Positions 52,327-61,625 of a stretch of 64,000 nucleotides of DNA are shown here, piece after piece. This stretch comes from an uncultured Psychroserpens sp. GTDB taxonomy: Bacteria; Bacteroidota; Bacteroidia; Flavobacteriales; Flavobacteriaceae. The DNA is taken from positions 1-64,000 of the forward strand of contig NZ_CANNDQ010000006.1 of NCBI RefSeq assembly GCF_947503375.1, in the 5' to 3' direction. Within the stretch, counting starts at the first letter, position 1; every line of letters starts with the position of its first letter. The notes under the pieces were generated by a model. That model saw nothing but the letters and a program-made list of their open reading frames with translations, made no database searches and was not told the origin of the DNA. Made by a program: the position numbers and the translations under genes.

Positions 52327-55300
52327 ATGAAAAAGATAAAGATTCGCTATGCGTTGTTATTACTGGTACTCATCTTATTTTATAATTGTGAGCAAGAGCC
52401 TCAGAGGAATTTATATCCAGAAGAATTAGTTGGAGGCTTAACACTATTAGCTCCAGAAAAAACGGGTATAGATTTTAGCAACACGATAAAAGAATCAACT
52501 TTTTTTAATCATTATTACTACAGTCAGATGTATGTTGGATCTGGTGTAGCTATAGGAGATTTAAATAATGATGGTTTGCCTGATGTTTTCTTTGGAGGAA
52601 ATCAAGTTGCTGATAGACTATACCTTAACAAAGGTAATTTTCAATTTGAAGATATAACAAAAAAATCTAAAGTTGGGAAAAACTCTGGCTGGACTTGGGG
52701 TGTAACTATGGCAGATGTAAATGCAGATGGTTATCTCGATATCTACATTAGTCGTAATGGTAATTCTTCCAAACTTGAAGATCGTAGAAATCAATTATAT
52801 ATTAATAATCAAGATTTGACATTTACAGAATCTGCTATTAAATATGGTTTAGCAGATGTTGGGTTTTCTACACAAGCTGTTTTTTTTGATATGGATAATG
52901 ATGGTGATTTAGATATGTATCAAGTAAATCAAGTCGCTGATAAAAAATTATTGCTAATTAATAAAATACCTAAAGAACAATTCAAATATTTTAGGGATAG
53001 ATTGTACCGAAATGAAAATGGAAAATTTATAGATGTTTCAGATCAAGTTGGTATTTCTAGAAATGTAGCTTATGGATTAAGTGTCAATGCTTCAGATTTT
53101 AATAATGACGGATGGATGGATTTGTACGTAGCAAATGATTATGCTGAACCAGACTTTATGTATTATAATAATGGAGATGGTACATTTCGCAACGTTATAA
53201 ATGAAAAGCTAAAACATATCACTCAATTAAGTATGGGGTCGGATACCGGTGATATCAATAATGATGGGTTATTAGATCTAATAACAACAGATATGACTCC
53301 TGAGGATCATTACAGATCAAAAACCAATATGGCTTCTATGAGTACAGAAGCATTTAATACATTAGTAGAGGCTGGGGCTCATTATCAATATATGACTAAT
53401 GCATTACAAATAAATACTGGCTTAGGGAGTTTTTCTGATATTGCTAACATGGCTGGCATATCTTTTACAGATTGGAGTTGGGCGAGTCTTATAGTTGATC
53501 TAGATAATGATGGCTGGAAAGATATTATTATTTCTAATGGCATAAAAAAAGATGTTGATAATAATGACTACAGAAACAAAGTTCAAAATCTTGGCAAAAA
53601 TGCTACTGCGGAAGATCTTTTCCAATTGAGTAAAGACACACCTTCTCAGCAAATTTCTAACTATGCTTACAGAAATAAAGGAAATTTAGAATTTGAAAAA
53701 GTAACTGAAAAATGGGGGTTCGATACACCAAGTTTTTCTAATGGAATGGCTTATGGAGATTTAGATAACGATGGCGACTTAGATGTAATAACTAATAATA
53801 TTGACGCTCCAGCATTTATTTATGAAAATAAAGCCACAGGTAATTTTTTAAAAATCAAATTAGAAGGTTCTGATAAAAATAAATTTGGAATTGGAGCTAA
53901 AGCTGTTATTTATCATAATGGTAAAATTCAATTTGCAGAAAATACCGTAACACGCGGTTTTATCTCTTCAGTAGAGCATAATTTGTTTTTCGGTTTAGGT
54001 AAAGATACTGAAGTAGAAAAGGTTGAAGTTTTTTGGCCTAATGGAAAAATGAATGTTTTTGAAAATATTAGCGCTAATCAAAAAATAATGGCTAAATTTT
54101 CTGATGCAAAGCTGAATTCAGTTGAAAAAGAAAATTCAGAAACCTTCTTTACTCAAATTGGCAACAACAAAATTGGTGTTGATTATAGACACAAAGAAAA
54201 TGAATTTGATGATTTTCAAGAACAGATTTTATTACCACATAAGCTGTCACAAAATGGACCTTTTACTACTGTTGGAGATGTAAATAGTGACGGATTAGAT
54301 GACATGTTCATTGGAGGTGCAGCCGGACAAAGTGGAATATTATATTTGCAAAAAGATAATGGACAGTTTGTGAAAAGTAAGTCTCAACCTTGGGAAAATG
54401 ATAAAGCCTCTGAAGATATGGGTTGCCTGTTCATTGATGTTGATGATGATAACGATTTTGATTTGTACATAGCTAGTGGAGGAAACGAGTTCAATATTGG
54501 TAATGAATTACTTAAAGACCGATTATATATTAATAATGGCTCTGGAGATTTTGTTAAACGAGAAAGAGCTTTGCCAAATATTGCTCAAAGTACACAATGT
54601 ATAAAAGCTTCAGATATAGATAATGATGGTGATAAAGATCTTTTTGTTGGTACTCGCCTTATTCAAGGTAAATATACATTCCCAGCAACAAGTTATTTAT
54701 TGATTAATGAAAAAGGAAATTTTACTAAAGCTTCTTTAGATATTGCACCTGCGCTAGAAAATATAGGTATGGTTACAGATGCCATTTTTACTGATATAGA
54801 TAATGACAACGATCAAGACTTGATGATAGTTGGTGAGTGGATGGAAATTAAATTACTGAAAAATCAAAATGGTGTTTTTGAAGACCAATCTGAAATATAT
54901 GGACTTAATAACACAAGAGGTATCTGGTGGTCTATCACAAGCAATGATATAGATAATGATGGTGATGACGATTACATCATTGGTAATTTAGGTAAAAACA
55001 ATAAGTTTAAGGCTTCAAATGAGCATCCTTTTAAAGTTTTCGCTAATGATTTTGATAATAATGGAACTAATGATGTAGTTCTTGCAAAATTTTATAAAGA
55101 TGATTATGTGCCACTTAGAGGAAGAGAATGTACAAGTCAGCAAATGCCTTATGTAGCTGAAAAATTTGAAGATTATCACAGTTTTGCTTCTTCAAAATTG
55201 ATAGATATACTACCTGAAGACAAAGTAGAAGATGCAGTAGTTTATGAAATAAAAAGTTTTGAAAGTATCATTCTATTGAATGAAAACGGAAAATTAGTAA

Positions 55301-55623
55301 AAAAACCACTCCCTAATGAAGCTCAAATATCTCCAATAAAATCTTCTCTAGTTTTAGATATTAATAAAGATGGAAACAAAGATATAATCACAGTTGGTAA
55401 TCATTATGGAGTAGAGGTAGAAACAACGCGTTATGATGCTGGATTTGGAGCTGTGTTTTTTGGCGATGGTAATAATAATTTTGAATATGTACCACCTCTA
55501 AAAAGCGGATTCTATGTTCCTGAAGATAGTAGAAATATAGAACTTTTAACTTTCAAAAATGATACAGGCATTATTGTAACTAACAATAATTCTTATCCGT
55601 CATTTTTTAGAATTAAACGTTAA
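52327..55623 (+). CDS. FG-GAP/VCBS repeat lipoprotein with ASPIC/UnbV domain
   Basis: The 1098-residue lipoprotein (lipobox LFYNC near residue 21) has many calcium-binding FG-GAP repeats of the form DLNNDGLPDVFFGG, DVNADGYLDIYISR and DIDNDGDKDLFVGT, forming beta-propellers in both halves. A central ASPIC/UnbV domain (about 515-600, with GIGAKAVIYHNGKIQ and FFGLGKDTEVEKVEVFWPNG) lies between them. Proteins of this class are frequent in Bacteroidota polysaccharide loci; their function is unproven, and binding of glycans or adhesion is supposed. It begins about 95 bases after the GH17 gene in the same direction. Confidence 0.85.
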   Translation: MKKIKIRYALLLLVLILFYNCEQEPQRNLYPEELVGGLTLLAPEKTGIDFSNTIKESTFFNHYYYSQMYVGSGVAIGDLNNDGLPDVFFGGNQVADRLYLNKGNFQFEDITKKSKVGKNSGWTWGVTMADVNADGYLDIYISRNGNSSKLEDRRNQLYINNQDLTFTESAIKYGLADVGFSTQAVFFDMDNDGDLDMYQVNQVADKKLLLINKIPKEQFKYFRDRLYRNENGKFIDVSDQVGISRNVAYGLSVNASDFNNDGWMDLYVANDYAEPDFMYYNNGDGTFRNVINEKLKHITQLSMGSDTGDINNDGLLDLITTDMTPEDHYRSKTNMASMSTEAFNTLVEAGAHYQYMTNALQINTGLGSFSDIANMAGISFTDWSWASLIVDLDNDGWKDIIISNGIKKDVDNNDYRNKVQNLGKNATAEDLFQLSKDTPSQQISNYAYRNKGNLEFEKVTEKWGFDTPSFSNGMAYGDLDNDGDLDVITNNIDAPAFIYENKATGNFLKIKLEGSDKNKFGIGAKAVIYHNGKIQFAENTVTRGFISSVEHNLFFGLGKDTEVEKVEVFWPNGKMNVFENISANQKIMAKFSDAKLNSVEKENSETFFTQIGNNKIGVDYRHKENEFDDFQEQILLPHKLSQNGPFTTVGDVNSDGLDDMFIGGAAGQSGILYLQKDNGQFVKSKSQPWENDKASEDMGCLFIDVDDDNDFDLYIASGGNEFNIGNELLKDRLYINNGSGDFVKRERALPNIAQSTQCIKASDIDNDGDKDLFVGTRLIQGKYTFPATSYLLINEKGNFTKASLDIAPALENIGMVTDAIFTDIDNDNDQDLMIVGEWMEIKLLKNQNGVFEDQSEIYGLNNTRGIWWSITSNDIDNDGDDDYIIGNLGKNNKFKASNEHPFKVFANDFDNNGTNDVVLAKFYKDDYVPLRGRECTSQQMPYVAEKFEDYHSFASSKLIDILPEDKVEDAVVYEIKSFESIILLNENGKLVKKPLPNEAQISPIKSSLVLDINKDGNKDIITVGNHYGVEVETTRYDAGFGAVFFGDGNNNFEYVPPLKSGFYVPEDSRNIELLTFKNDTGIIVTNNNSYPSFFRIKR

Positions 55624-55738
55624 AACTCTTAATGTATTGGATGCTGTTTTCTTTGTTTAAATAGATTTATCATTCTAATTATTTTGTAATCAGGGATTTA
55701 TAGAAATACACAAGATAGTTGTTTTTATCATAAAATTC

Positions 55739-55760
55739 TTTTTGTATAGTTTTTGTATAG
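55739..55760 (+). promoter_or_regulatory. Tandem 11-base direct repeat TTTTTGTATAG, candidate operator
   Basis: Two exact, abutting copies of TTTTTGTATAG lie at 55739-55749 and 55750-55760, about 70 bases before the exported carbohydrate-binding gene. The core TGTATAG is the reverse complement of the CTATACA words upstream of the glycosidase-barrel gene, and the 11-base period is the same. Confidence 0.5.
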
Positions 55761-55830
55761 GTGGCTATGAGTGAATAATTCAATTAAATTCAGTTTCTTG
55801 TATCAATAATTAATAATAACTCAAAAAAGT

Positions 55831-57279
55831 ATGAAAAAAATTACATTTTTATTATGTCTTTTGGTTGCTTCTGTAGGTTTCGCACAAGCTAATTTAGAAG
55901 ATTTTGAAGGTGGTAACGCTGTTTGGACTACCGACAATGGATTAGGTGGTGCAAATGTTATTGTAGATCCTTTGGATGGAACAAACATGGTAGGAGAAAT
56001 CATCTCTTCTGCTGCAGGAGACCCATGGCAACAGGCAAATCTAATTATGCAAAATAATTTGATTGATTTGTCCACATCTAATGTTACTGTTGAAGTTGAT
56101 GTATACAGTACACAAAACTTTAACATGTTAGCTAGAGTAGATGACAATGTTTTCAATACGGCTAGTTCATCAGCGGCTAGTGCAACTTATGATACAAGTA
56201 ATGGAACATGGCAAACTTTAACGTTTACATTCGATCAAGTACTTGACGGCCAAAGTTTGCCTGATGGTGAATACAGTCAAATTAATTTCTTCCCTAATTG
56301 GGCAGGAAGTGGTGGAGATGCTCCAAACCCTATTTGGAACAATGGACAAGATTTCATTGTTTATGTAGATAATATTACTGCTGTTGCTGGTCAAGCGTTG
56401 CCTATAGAAACGTGTAGTGATGGCATAATGAATCAAGATGAGGAAGGTGTTGATTGTGGTGGTTCTTCATGTCCTGCATGTCCACCAGAACCAGCAGGTC
56501 CAGCACCATTGCCCGGCTCTCCTGATGGTGAAACGTTTAGCATTTATAATGGTAACTTAGCAGGTGATGTTACTAACTATACTACTAACTGGCCATTTGC
56601 TTACGGTTTTGGTACACCTCCAGTTGAGTTGGATTTAGACCCTAGTGCTGATGTAAATTCGGCTTGGCGTTTTGACACAGGTATAGCGGGTTATGGACAA
56701 GGTGAAGGTCCAGTTGATGCCACTCCTTACGGCTTTGTTTCTTTTGATTATTGGTATACTGCTACAAATGGAAGTCCAGGATTTCGATTAGAAATGATAC
56801 ACAATAATCCAAACGTAACAGGATTTGTTTATGAGGTTGGTGTTAATGAAACTACTGTTGAAGAAGCTTGGACTAAAGTTATAATACCTATGTCTTACTT
56901 TACTGGTTTAGGTTTTTCAAGTGCTGACTTCTTCCAATGGAAATTTGATCCATTAGGACAATCTGTAGATAATGCAGGTTTTCTGTATATTGATAATTTC
57001 TTACTTACTGTAGACATGCCAACAGTATTATCTGTTGAAGAATTTGATGCTTCACAATTGAGAGTATTCCCTAACCCTTCTTCAGATAGTTGGTACATTG
57101 AAAGTAGTACAACAATTAATTCAGTAGTATTATATGATATTTTAGGCAAACAAGTTGTTAACTTATCTACCAATAGTACAGAAGTTAAGATTGACGGATC
57201 TACATTAAATCCAGGAATGTATTTTGCAAGAATTGAAGGATTAAATGGATCCAAAACTGTAAAACTAATTAAAGAATAA
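55831..57279 (+). CDS. T9SS-exported two-domain carbohydrate-binding protein
   Basis: The 482-residue protein has a signal peptide (KITFLLCLLVASVGFAQA). The first beta-sandwich CBM-like domain spans about 21-188 (ending FIVYVDNITAVAG). It is followed by a Cys-rich linker (CSDGIMNQDEEGVDCGG..CPAC), a second CBM-like domain (about 230-395, ending FLYIDNFLLTV) and a T9SS sorting tail from VFPNPSSDSW to VKLIKE. No catalytic residues were recognised. It is probably a secreted or surface-attached glucan-binding protein. It has its own upstream region with a tandem operator-like repeat and a downstream terminator, so it is a single transcription unit. Confidence 0.8.
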   Translation: MKKITFLLCLLVASVGFAQANLEDFEGGNAVWTTDNGLGGANVIVDPLDGTNMVGEIISSAAGDPWQQANLIMQNNLIDLSTSNVTVEVDVYSTQNFNMLARVDDNVFNTASSSAASATYDTSNGTWQTLTFTFDQVLDGQSLPDGEYSQINFFPNWAGSGGDAPNPIWNNGQDFIVYVDNITAVAGQALPIETCSDGIMNQDEEGVDCGGSSCPACPPEPAGPAPLPGSPDGETFSIYNGNLAGDVTNYTTNWPFAYGFGTPPVELDLDPSADVNSAWRFDTGIAGYGQGEGPVDATPYGFVSFDYWYTATNGSPGFRLEMIHNNPNVTGFVYEVGVNETTVEEAWTKVIIPMSYFTGLGFSSADFFQWKFDPLGQSVDNAGFLYIDNFLLTVDMPTVLSVEEFDASQLRVFPNPSSDSWYIESSTTINSVVLYDILGKQVVNLSTNSTEVKIDGSTLNPGMYFARIEGLNGSKTVKLIKE

Positions 57280-57310
57280 GTACATATTCTTATTTTTTAC
57301 AAATATAAAA

Positions 57311-57343
57311 AGCGTGTTTATATCATTTTAAACACGCTTTTTT
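57311..57343 (+). terminator. Rho-independent terminator after the carbohydrate-binding gene
   Basis: The stem AGCGTGTTTA / TAAACACGCT (57311-57320 and 57329-57338) has an eight-base loop and is followed by a run of T residues. It is a textbook intrinsic terminator and could also serve in reverse because of the preceding A run. Confidence 0.85.
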
Positions 57344-57369
57344 ATGATGTAAAATCGCTTTATAGATTA

Positions 57370-57380
57370 TTTTTGTATAG
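57370..57380 (+). promoter_or_regulatory. Single TTTTTGTATAG copy before the YyaL-like gene
   Basis: This is an exact copy of the 11-base unit found in tandem at 55739-55760, here alone and 23 bases before an ATG. It may be a weak operator or simply overlap promoter sequence. Confidence 0.35.
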
Positions 57381-57403
57381 AATTTAATAGTATCACTTAA
57401 TTT

Positions 57404-59515
57404 ATGTTGAAGAAAATTAGCCTCCTTACTTTATTATTAATTTTAGTTAGCAATTGTAATAAGGATAAAGCTACTGCTAAAAAACAGGATCATGTAAATG
57501 AGCTAATCAATGAAACAAGTCCATACCTCCTTCAACATGCTTACAATCCCGTAGACTGGAAGGCTTGGAACTCTAAATCTTTAAAACTGGCTCAAGATCA
57601 GAATAAACTAATAGTTATTTCGGTGGGTTACTCAGCTTGCCATTGGTGTCATGTTATGGAAAGCGAAAGTTTTGAAAGCGACTCTGTAGCTAAATTAATG
57701 AATGATAACTTTATAAGTATTAAAGTTGATAGAGAGGAACGGCCAGATATTGATCAAATTTACATGAATGCAGTTCAGTTAATGACAGGTAGTGGAGGTT
57801 GGCCACTTAATTGTATTGCTTTACCAGACGGAAGACCTGTATTTGGTGGGACTTATTTTACAAAAAAACAATGGATAAAGATATTAGAAGACATGTCTAA
57901 TTTGTATAAAGAAGATCCTGAAAAAGTTATTGCCTATGCCGAAAAACTTACTGAAGGTGTTAAACGCTCAGATTTAATTACCGTAAACAACGAAGAAGTT
58001 CAGTTTGATACAGAAAACATTCGATCAATAGTTGAAGATTTGAAATCGTCTTTGGATTTTAATCTAGGCGGTCAAAAAGAAGCTCCTAAATTTCCAATGC
58101 CTAGTAATTTGAATTTTTTGTTAAGGTATAGTTTTCAGTACGACGATAAAGTATTGCAAGATTTTGTAATGCTTACATTAACAAAAATGGCAAATGGTGG
58201 CATCCATGATCAAATAGGAGGTGGTTTTTCTAGATATTCAATAGATGACAAATGGCATGTCCCTCATTTTGAGAAAATGCTTTACGATAATGCACAGTTA
58301 GTAAGTCTTTACACTAATGCCTATAAAGTTTCTGGTAACTCATATTATAAATCTGTGATAACTCAAACGCTTGATTTTGTTGATAGGGAATTAACTCATG
58401 AAAATGGAGCATTCTACTCTTCAATTGATGCAGACAGTAAAACTCAAGATGGTCGTTTAGAAGAAGGAATATTTTACTCTTGGACTGAAGCTGAACTAAA
58501 AAAAATATTAAAAAATGATTACAACACATTTAAGATATATTACAATATAAATTCTATTGGTAAGTGGGAAAACGATCAATATATTCTATATAAAACCAAT
58601 TCTAACGAATCACTATTAGACAGTTTAGGTTTAACAAAACAGGAATTAGATGTTAAAGTTTCAGAATGGAAAACAATACTTTTCAATGCGAGAAGCAAAA
58701 GGTTGCGTCCAAGAACCGATGATAAAATTTTGACCTCATGGAATGCACTTATGTTGAAATCATATTTGGACGCCTATCGTGTGATAGGAAACCCATCCTA
58801 TTTGAATAAAGCGATAAAAAATGCATTATTCATCGAAGAATATCAAATGGATGATGATGGGTCTTTATTTCATAATCACAAAGACGGGAAAAGTACTATT
58901 GAGGGTTTTTCTGAAGATTATGCACATACCATCTCAGCATTTATTGAATTATATCAAGTAACCCTTGATGAACACTGGTTAAAGACGGCTAAAAATCTTA
59001 TGGATTATAGCATTACACATTTCTTAGATACTGAGAGTAATATGTTCTATTTTACTCCAGACACAGAAACTAATCTAATAGCTAGAAAAACTGAAGTTAT
59101 AGATAACGTGATTCCTTCTTCTAATTCAGTATTAGCGATAAACCTATTTAAGTTGAGTCATTACTATTTTGATAAAAATTATGGTAATATGGCCAAGCAA
59201 ATGTTAGCAAACATTGATTCTGATATTAAACAAAGCCCATCTGGTTATACCAATTGGCTCACATTATATTTAAATTATTGTAAACCTTATTATGAGGTTG
59301 CAATATCTGGTACAAATGCTATAGAAAAACTACAACAGATTAACAGGAATTACATACCAAATGTATTACTAGCTGGAGCGCTTGAAGATAGCAAAATACC
59401 AATAATGGCAAATAGGTTTAATGAAAATGAAACATATATATATGTATGTGTAGATGGGACATGTAAACTTCCTGTTACCGACATAAAAAAAGCAATAACA
59501 CAGCTTTCTAAGTAA
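57404..59515 (+). CDS. YyaL/SSP411-type thioredoxin-like (DUF255) lipoprotein
   Basis: The 703-residue protein has a lipobox-like signal (LLLILVSNC near residue 18). An N-terminal thioredoxin-fold DUF255 domain follows (NETSPYLLQHAYNPVDW, then SACHWCHVMESESFE with a CxxC, and VKVDREERPD-like IKVDREERPDID). An (alpha/alpha)6 barrel-like region resembling N-acylglucosamine epimerase folds makes up the rest (ITSWNALM-type LTSWNALMLKSYLDAY). The family is widespread and of unknown function. Most members are cytoplasmic, so the lipoprotein signal is notable. It lies between two glucan-locus-linked genes and precedes the LacI gene by 21 bases. Confidence 0.85.
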   Translation: MLKKISLLTLLLILVSNCNKDKATAKKQDHVNELINETSPYLLQHAYNPVDWKAWNSKSLKLAQDQNKLIVISVGYSACHWCHVMESESFESDSVAKLMNDNFISIKVDREERPDIDQIYMNAVQLMTGSGGWPLNCIALPDGRPVFGGTYFTKKQWIKILEDMSNLYKEDPEKVIAYAEKLTEGVKRSDLITVNNEEVQFDTENIRSIVEDLKSSLDFNLGGQKEAPKFPMPSNLNFLLRYSFQYDDKVLQDFVMLTLTKMANGGIHDQIGGGFSRYSIDDKWHVPHFEKMLYDNAQLVSLYTNAYKVSGNSYYKSVITQTLDFVDRELTHENGAFYSSIDADSKTQDGRLEEGIFYSWTEAELKKILKNDYNTFKIYYNINSIGKWENDQYILYKTNSNESLLDSLGLTKQELDVKVSEWKTILFNARSKRLRPRTDDKILTSWNALMLKSYLDAYRVIGNPSYLNKAIKNALFIEEYQMDDDGSLFHNHKDGKSTIEGFSEDYAHTISAFIELYQVTLDEHWLKTAKNLMDYSITHFLDTESNMFYFTPDTETNLIARKTEVIDNVIPSSNSVLAINLFKLSHYYFDKNYGNMAKQMLANIDSDIKQSPSGYTNWLTLYLNYCKPYYEVAISGTNAIEKLQQINRNYIPNVLLAGALEDSKIPIMANRFNENETYIYVCVDGTCKLPVTDIKKAITQLSK

Positions 59516-59536
59516 AATTTCAAAAATATATTAACT

Positions 59537-60553
59537 ATGGTGACACTAAAACATTTAGCAGAACAATTAAATGTATCAGTATCTACTGTATCAAAGGCAT
59601 TGCACGATAGTGAGGAAATAAGTCCAGATACGATAGAACGTGTAAAAGCTTTAGCTAAGTACTTAAACTACAAACCCAATAAGGTCGCTATTAGTTTAAA
59701 AAATAGTAAAACCAATACTATTGGAGTGATTATTCCAAACATACTTAATCATTTTTTTGCTAAAGCATTATATGCGATAGAAAAACAGGCTTCAAAGCAA
59801 GGCTATAGTATTATTACTTGTGTGTCTAACGAACAAAATTTGAAAGAGGCAAACAGTCTTCAATTATTATCCAATGGTAGCGTAGATGGATTTATTATGT
59901 CTATTGCTGAAGAAACTCAATTAAAGCAACAGACAGACCATATAAATGCAATTTTGCAACAAAATATCCCTATTGTCTTATTTGATAGAGTTTCAGATGA
60001 TTTAGATTGCGACAAAGTAATTATTGACGATTTTGGTGCAGCTTATGAAGCTACAAAACATTTGTTATTAGAAGGTAGAAAACACATTGTTCTAATAAGC
60101 GATATCGATGGTTTAAGTGTTGGAAAATTAAGAACTAGTGGTTACCTAAAAGCTCTAGAAGAGCATTTTGAGTATAATAATAAGCCAGTAATAATCAATA
60201 TAGAAAAAGGGGAGTCGATTGAAGAACGTGTGGCATATCTTTTCAAAACTTATAATTCAGTTGACGGAATTATTTCAGTAGATAATACCTCTGGTGTTGT
60301 GGCACTACAAAAGGCATTAAAACTCAATTATAATATTCCTGAGCAATTGTCTATCATAGGATTTTCTGATGAAAATGTACTTCAATTTACAGATCCTAAA
60401 TTATCAACTATTTCTCAGCATACATTAGACATAGGAAAGGAAGCAGTACAACTCTTAGTTAACAGATTATCTAATAATTCTCCTGATAACAAAGTTATTA
60501 CAACTATAAAGACGAATTTGATTTTAAGAGAAACAACGAAGATCGTAAAGTAG
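59537..60553 (+). CDS. LacI/GalR family transcriptional regulator
   Basis: The 338-residue regulator has an N-terminal helix-turn-helix (LKHLAEQLNVSVSTVSKALHDS) with hinge helix, then a periplasmic-binding-protein-like sugar domain (TIGVIIPNILNHFFAKAL, VDGFIMSIAEE, VDGIISVDNTSG). It lies 21 bases after the YyaL-like gene. A matching CG-centred palindrome occurs at 36653-36664, upstream of the glucan operon. The effector is probably a glucan breakdown product or glucose, which is inferred from position. Confidence 0.92.
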   Translation: MVTLKHLAEQLNVSVSTVSKALHDSEEISPDTIERVKALAKYLNYKPNKVAISLKNSKTNTIGVIIPNILNHFFAKALYAIEKQASKQGYSIITCVSNEQNLKEANSLQLLSNGSVDGFIMSIAEETQLKQQTDHINAILQQNIPIVLFDRVSDDLDCDKVIIDDFGAAYEATKHLLLEGRKHIVLISDIDGLSVGKLRTSGYLKALEEHFEYNNKPVIINIEKGESIEERVAYLFKTYNSVDGIISVDNTSGVVALQKALKLNYNIPEQLSIIGFSDENVLQFTDPKLSTISQHTLDIGKEAVQLLVNRLSNNSPDNKVITTIKTNLILRETTKIVK

Positions 60554-60584
60554 TTTGAGAGCTTTTCAAAATGAGTTATCTTTA
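60554..60584 (+). promoter_or_regulatory. Bacteroidota promoter of the ligase-associated operon
   Basis: TTTG (60554-60557), then exactly 19 bases, then TATCTTTA (60577-60584), which matches TAnnTTTG at seven of eight positions. Transcription would start near 60591, leaving a leader of about 12 bases before the TTG start at 60603. Confidence 0.5.
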
Positions 60585-60602
60585 TAGAAAACTCTATAGC
60601 TA

Positions 60603-61625
60603 TTGAAATTAGTCAAATTCACAAAAAAAGGTATATACTGTATTCCTGGTAAATTTTATTTAGACCCTTGGTTTCCTGTGGATTATGCTGTCATTTCTCA
60701 TGGTCACGCAGATCATGCCAAATGGGGAATGAAACACTACCTATGTCATGATGATTCTAAAGCAATACTTAAACATCGTATAGGATCAGATATCACTATA
60801 GAAAGCCTTCCGTATAACAGACAAAAAGTGATCAATGGTGTACAAGTGAGTTTTTTTCCAGCTGGACACATAATTGGATCTGCCCAAGTACGACTAGAAT
60901 ATAAAGGATATGTAGTTGTGTTCTCTGGAGATTATAAAGTCAAAAACGATTTACTTACCACACCTTTTGAACCAATAAAATGTCACGAATTTATTACTGA
61001 AAGTACATTCGGACTTCCTATATACAATTGGTTAGAAGAAGAGCAATTACAACAACAAATGCACGATTGGGTATTAAATAACCAATCAAAAAATCGAACA
61101 AGTGTATTTCTTGGCTATTCTTTAGGTAAAGCACAGCGCATTATGAAGTTGATGGAAGGCTTAAGTGATATTTATGTACACAGTGCAATCCATAATATAA
61201 ATCAAGCTGTAAATACGTCTGGGATTAGTCTTCCCAAAACTAAACTATGGACTGTAAATTCAAACAAAAAAGATATTCAAAATAAAATTGTAATTGTACC
61301 ACCTGCATTGTTGGGTTCAAATATGATTAAGCGTATACCAAATGCAGCAACAGCAATTTGTTCAGGTTGGATGCAAATTAGAGGCAACCGAAGATGGCAA
61401 TCTGTTGACGCAGGATTTGCTGTAAGCGATCATGCTGATTGGAATGGTTTACTTACTGCTGTAAAAGCAACTGAAGCAGAAAAAGTTTATGTAACACATG
61501 GTTCTCAAGCTGCATTTTCTAAATATTTAAATGAAATAGGAATTTACTCTGAAGAAGTAAAAACCGAATATGGCACTGATGAAGATGAAACTGTAGTAAA
61601 AACTAAAACGGAACCAGTATCATGA
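60603..61625 (+). CDS. Ligase-associated DNA exonuclease (metallo-beta-lactamase fold)
   Basis: The 340-residue protein has the metal site SHGHADHAKWG (His33, His35, Asp37, His38), further ligands in AGHIIGSAQV and FSGDYKVKND, and a late SDHADWNGL segment. This is the nuclease branch of the metallo-beta-lactamase fold (related to SNM1/Artemis-like and CPSF-type enzymes), in its bacterial ligase-associated form. The start codon is TTG at 60603-60605. Its stop overlaps the ligase start by four bases (ATGA). It belongs to a three-gene DNA end-processing operon thought to act in repair. Confidence 0.9.
   Translation: MKLVKFTKKGIYCIPGKFYLDPWFPVDYAVISHGHADHAKWGMKHYLCHDDSKAILKHRIGSDITIESLPYNRQKVINGVQVSFFPAGHIIGSAQVRLEYKGYVVVFSGDYKVKNDLLTTPFEPIKCHEFITESTFGLPIYNWLEEEQLQQQMHDWVLNNQSKNRTSVFLGYSLGKAQRIMKLMEGLSDIYVHSAIHNINQAVNTSGISLPKTKLWTVNSNKKDIQNKIVIVPPALLGSNMIKRIPNAATAICSGWMQIRGNRRWQSVDAGFAVSDHADWNGLLTAVKATEAEKVYVTHGSQAAFSKYLNEIGIYSEEVKTEYGTDEDETVVKTKTEPVS

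Noticed and set aside
31166..60553. A SusC/SusD pair for the glucan locus
   Set aside because: No TonB plug or long TonB-dependent barrel and no SusD-type lipoprotein was found on either strand; the two binding lipoproteins are CBM/PKD-type, not SusD.
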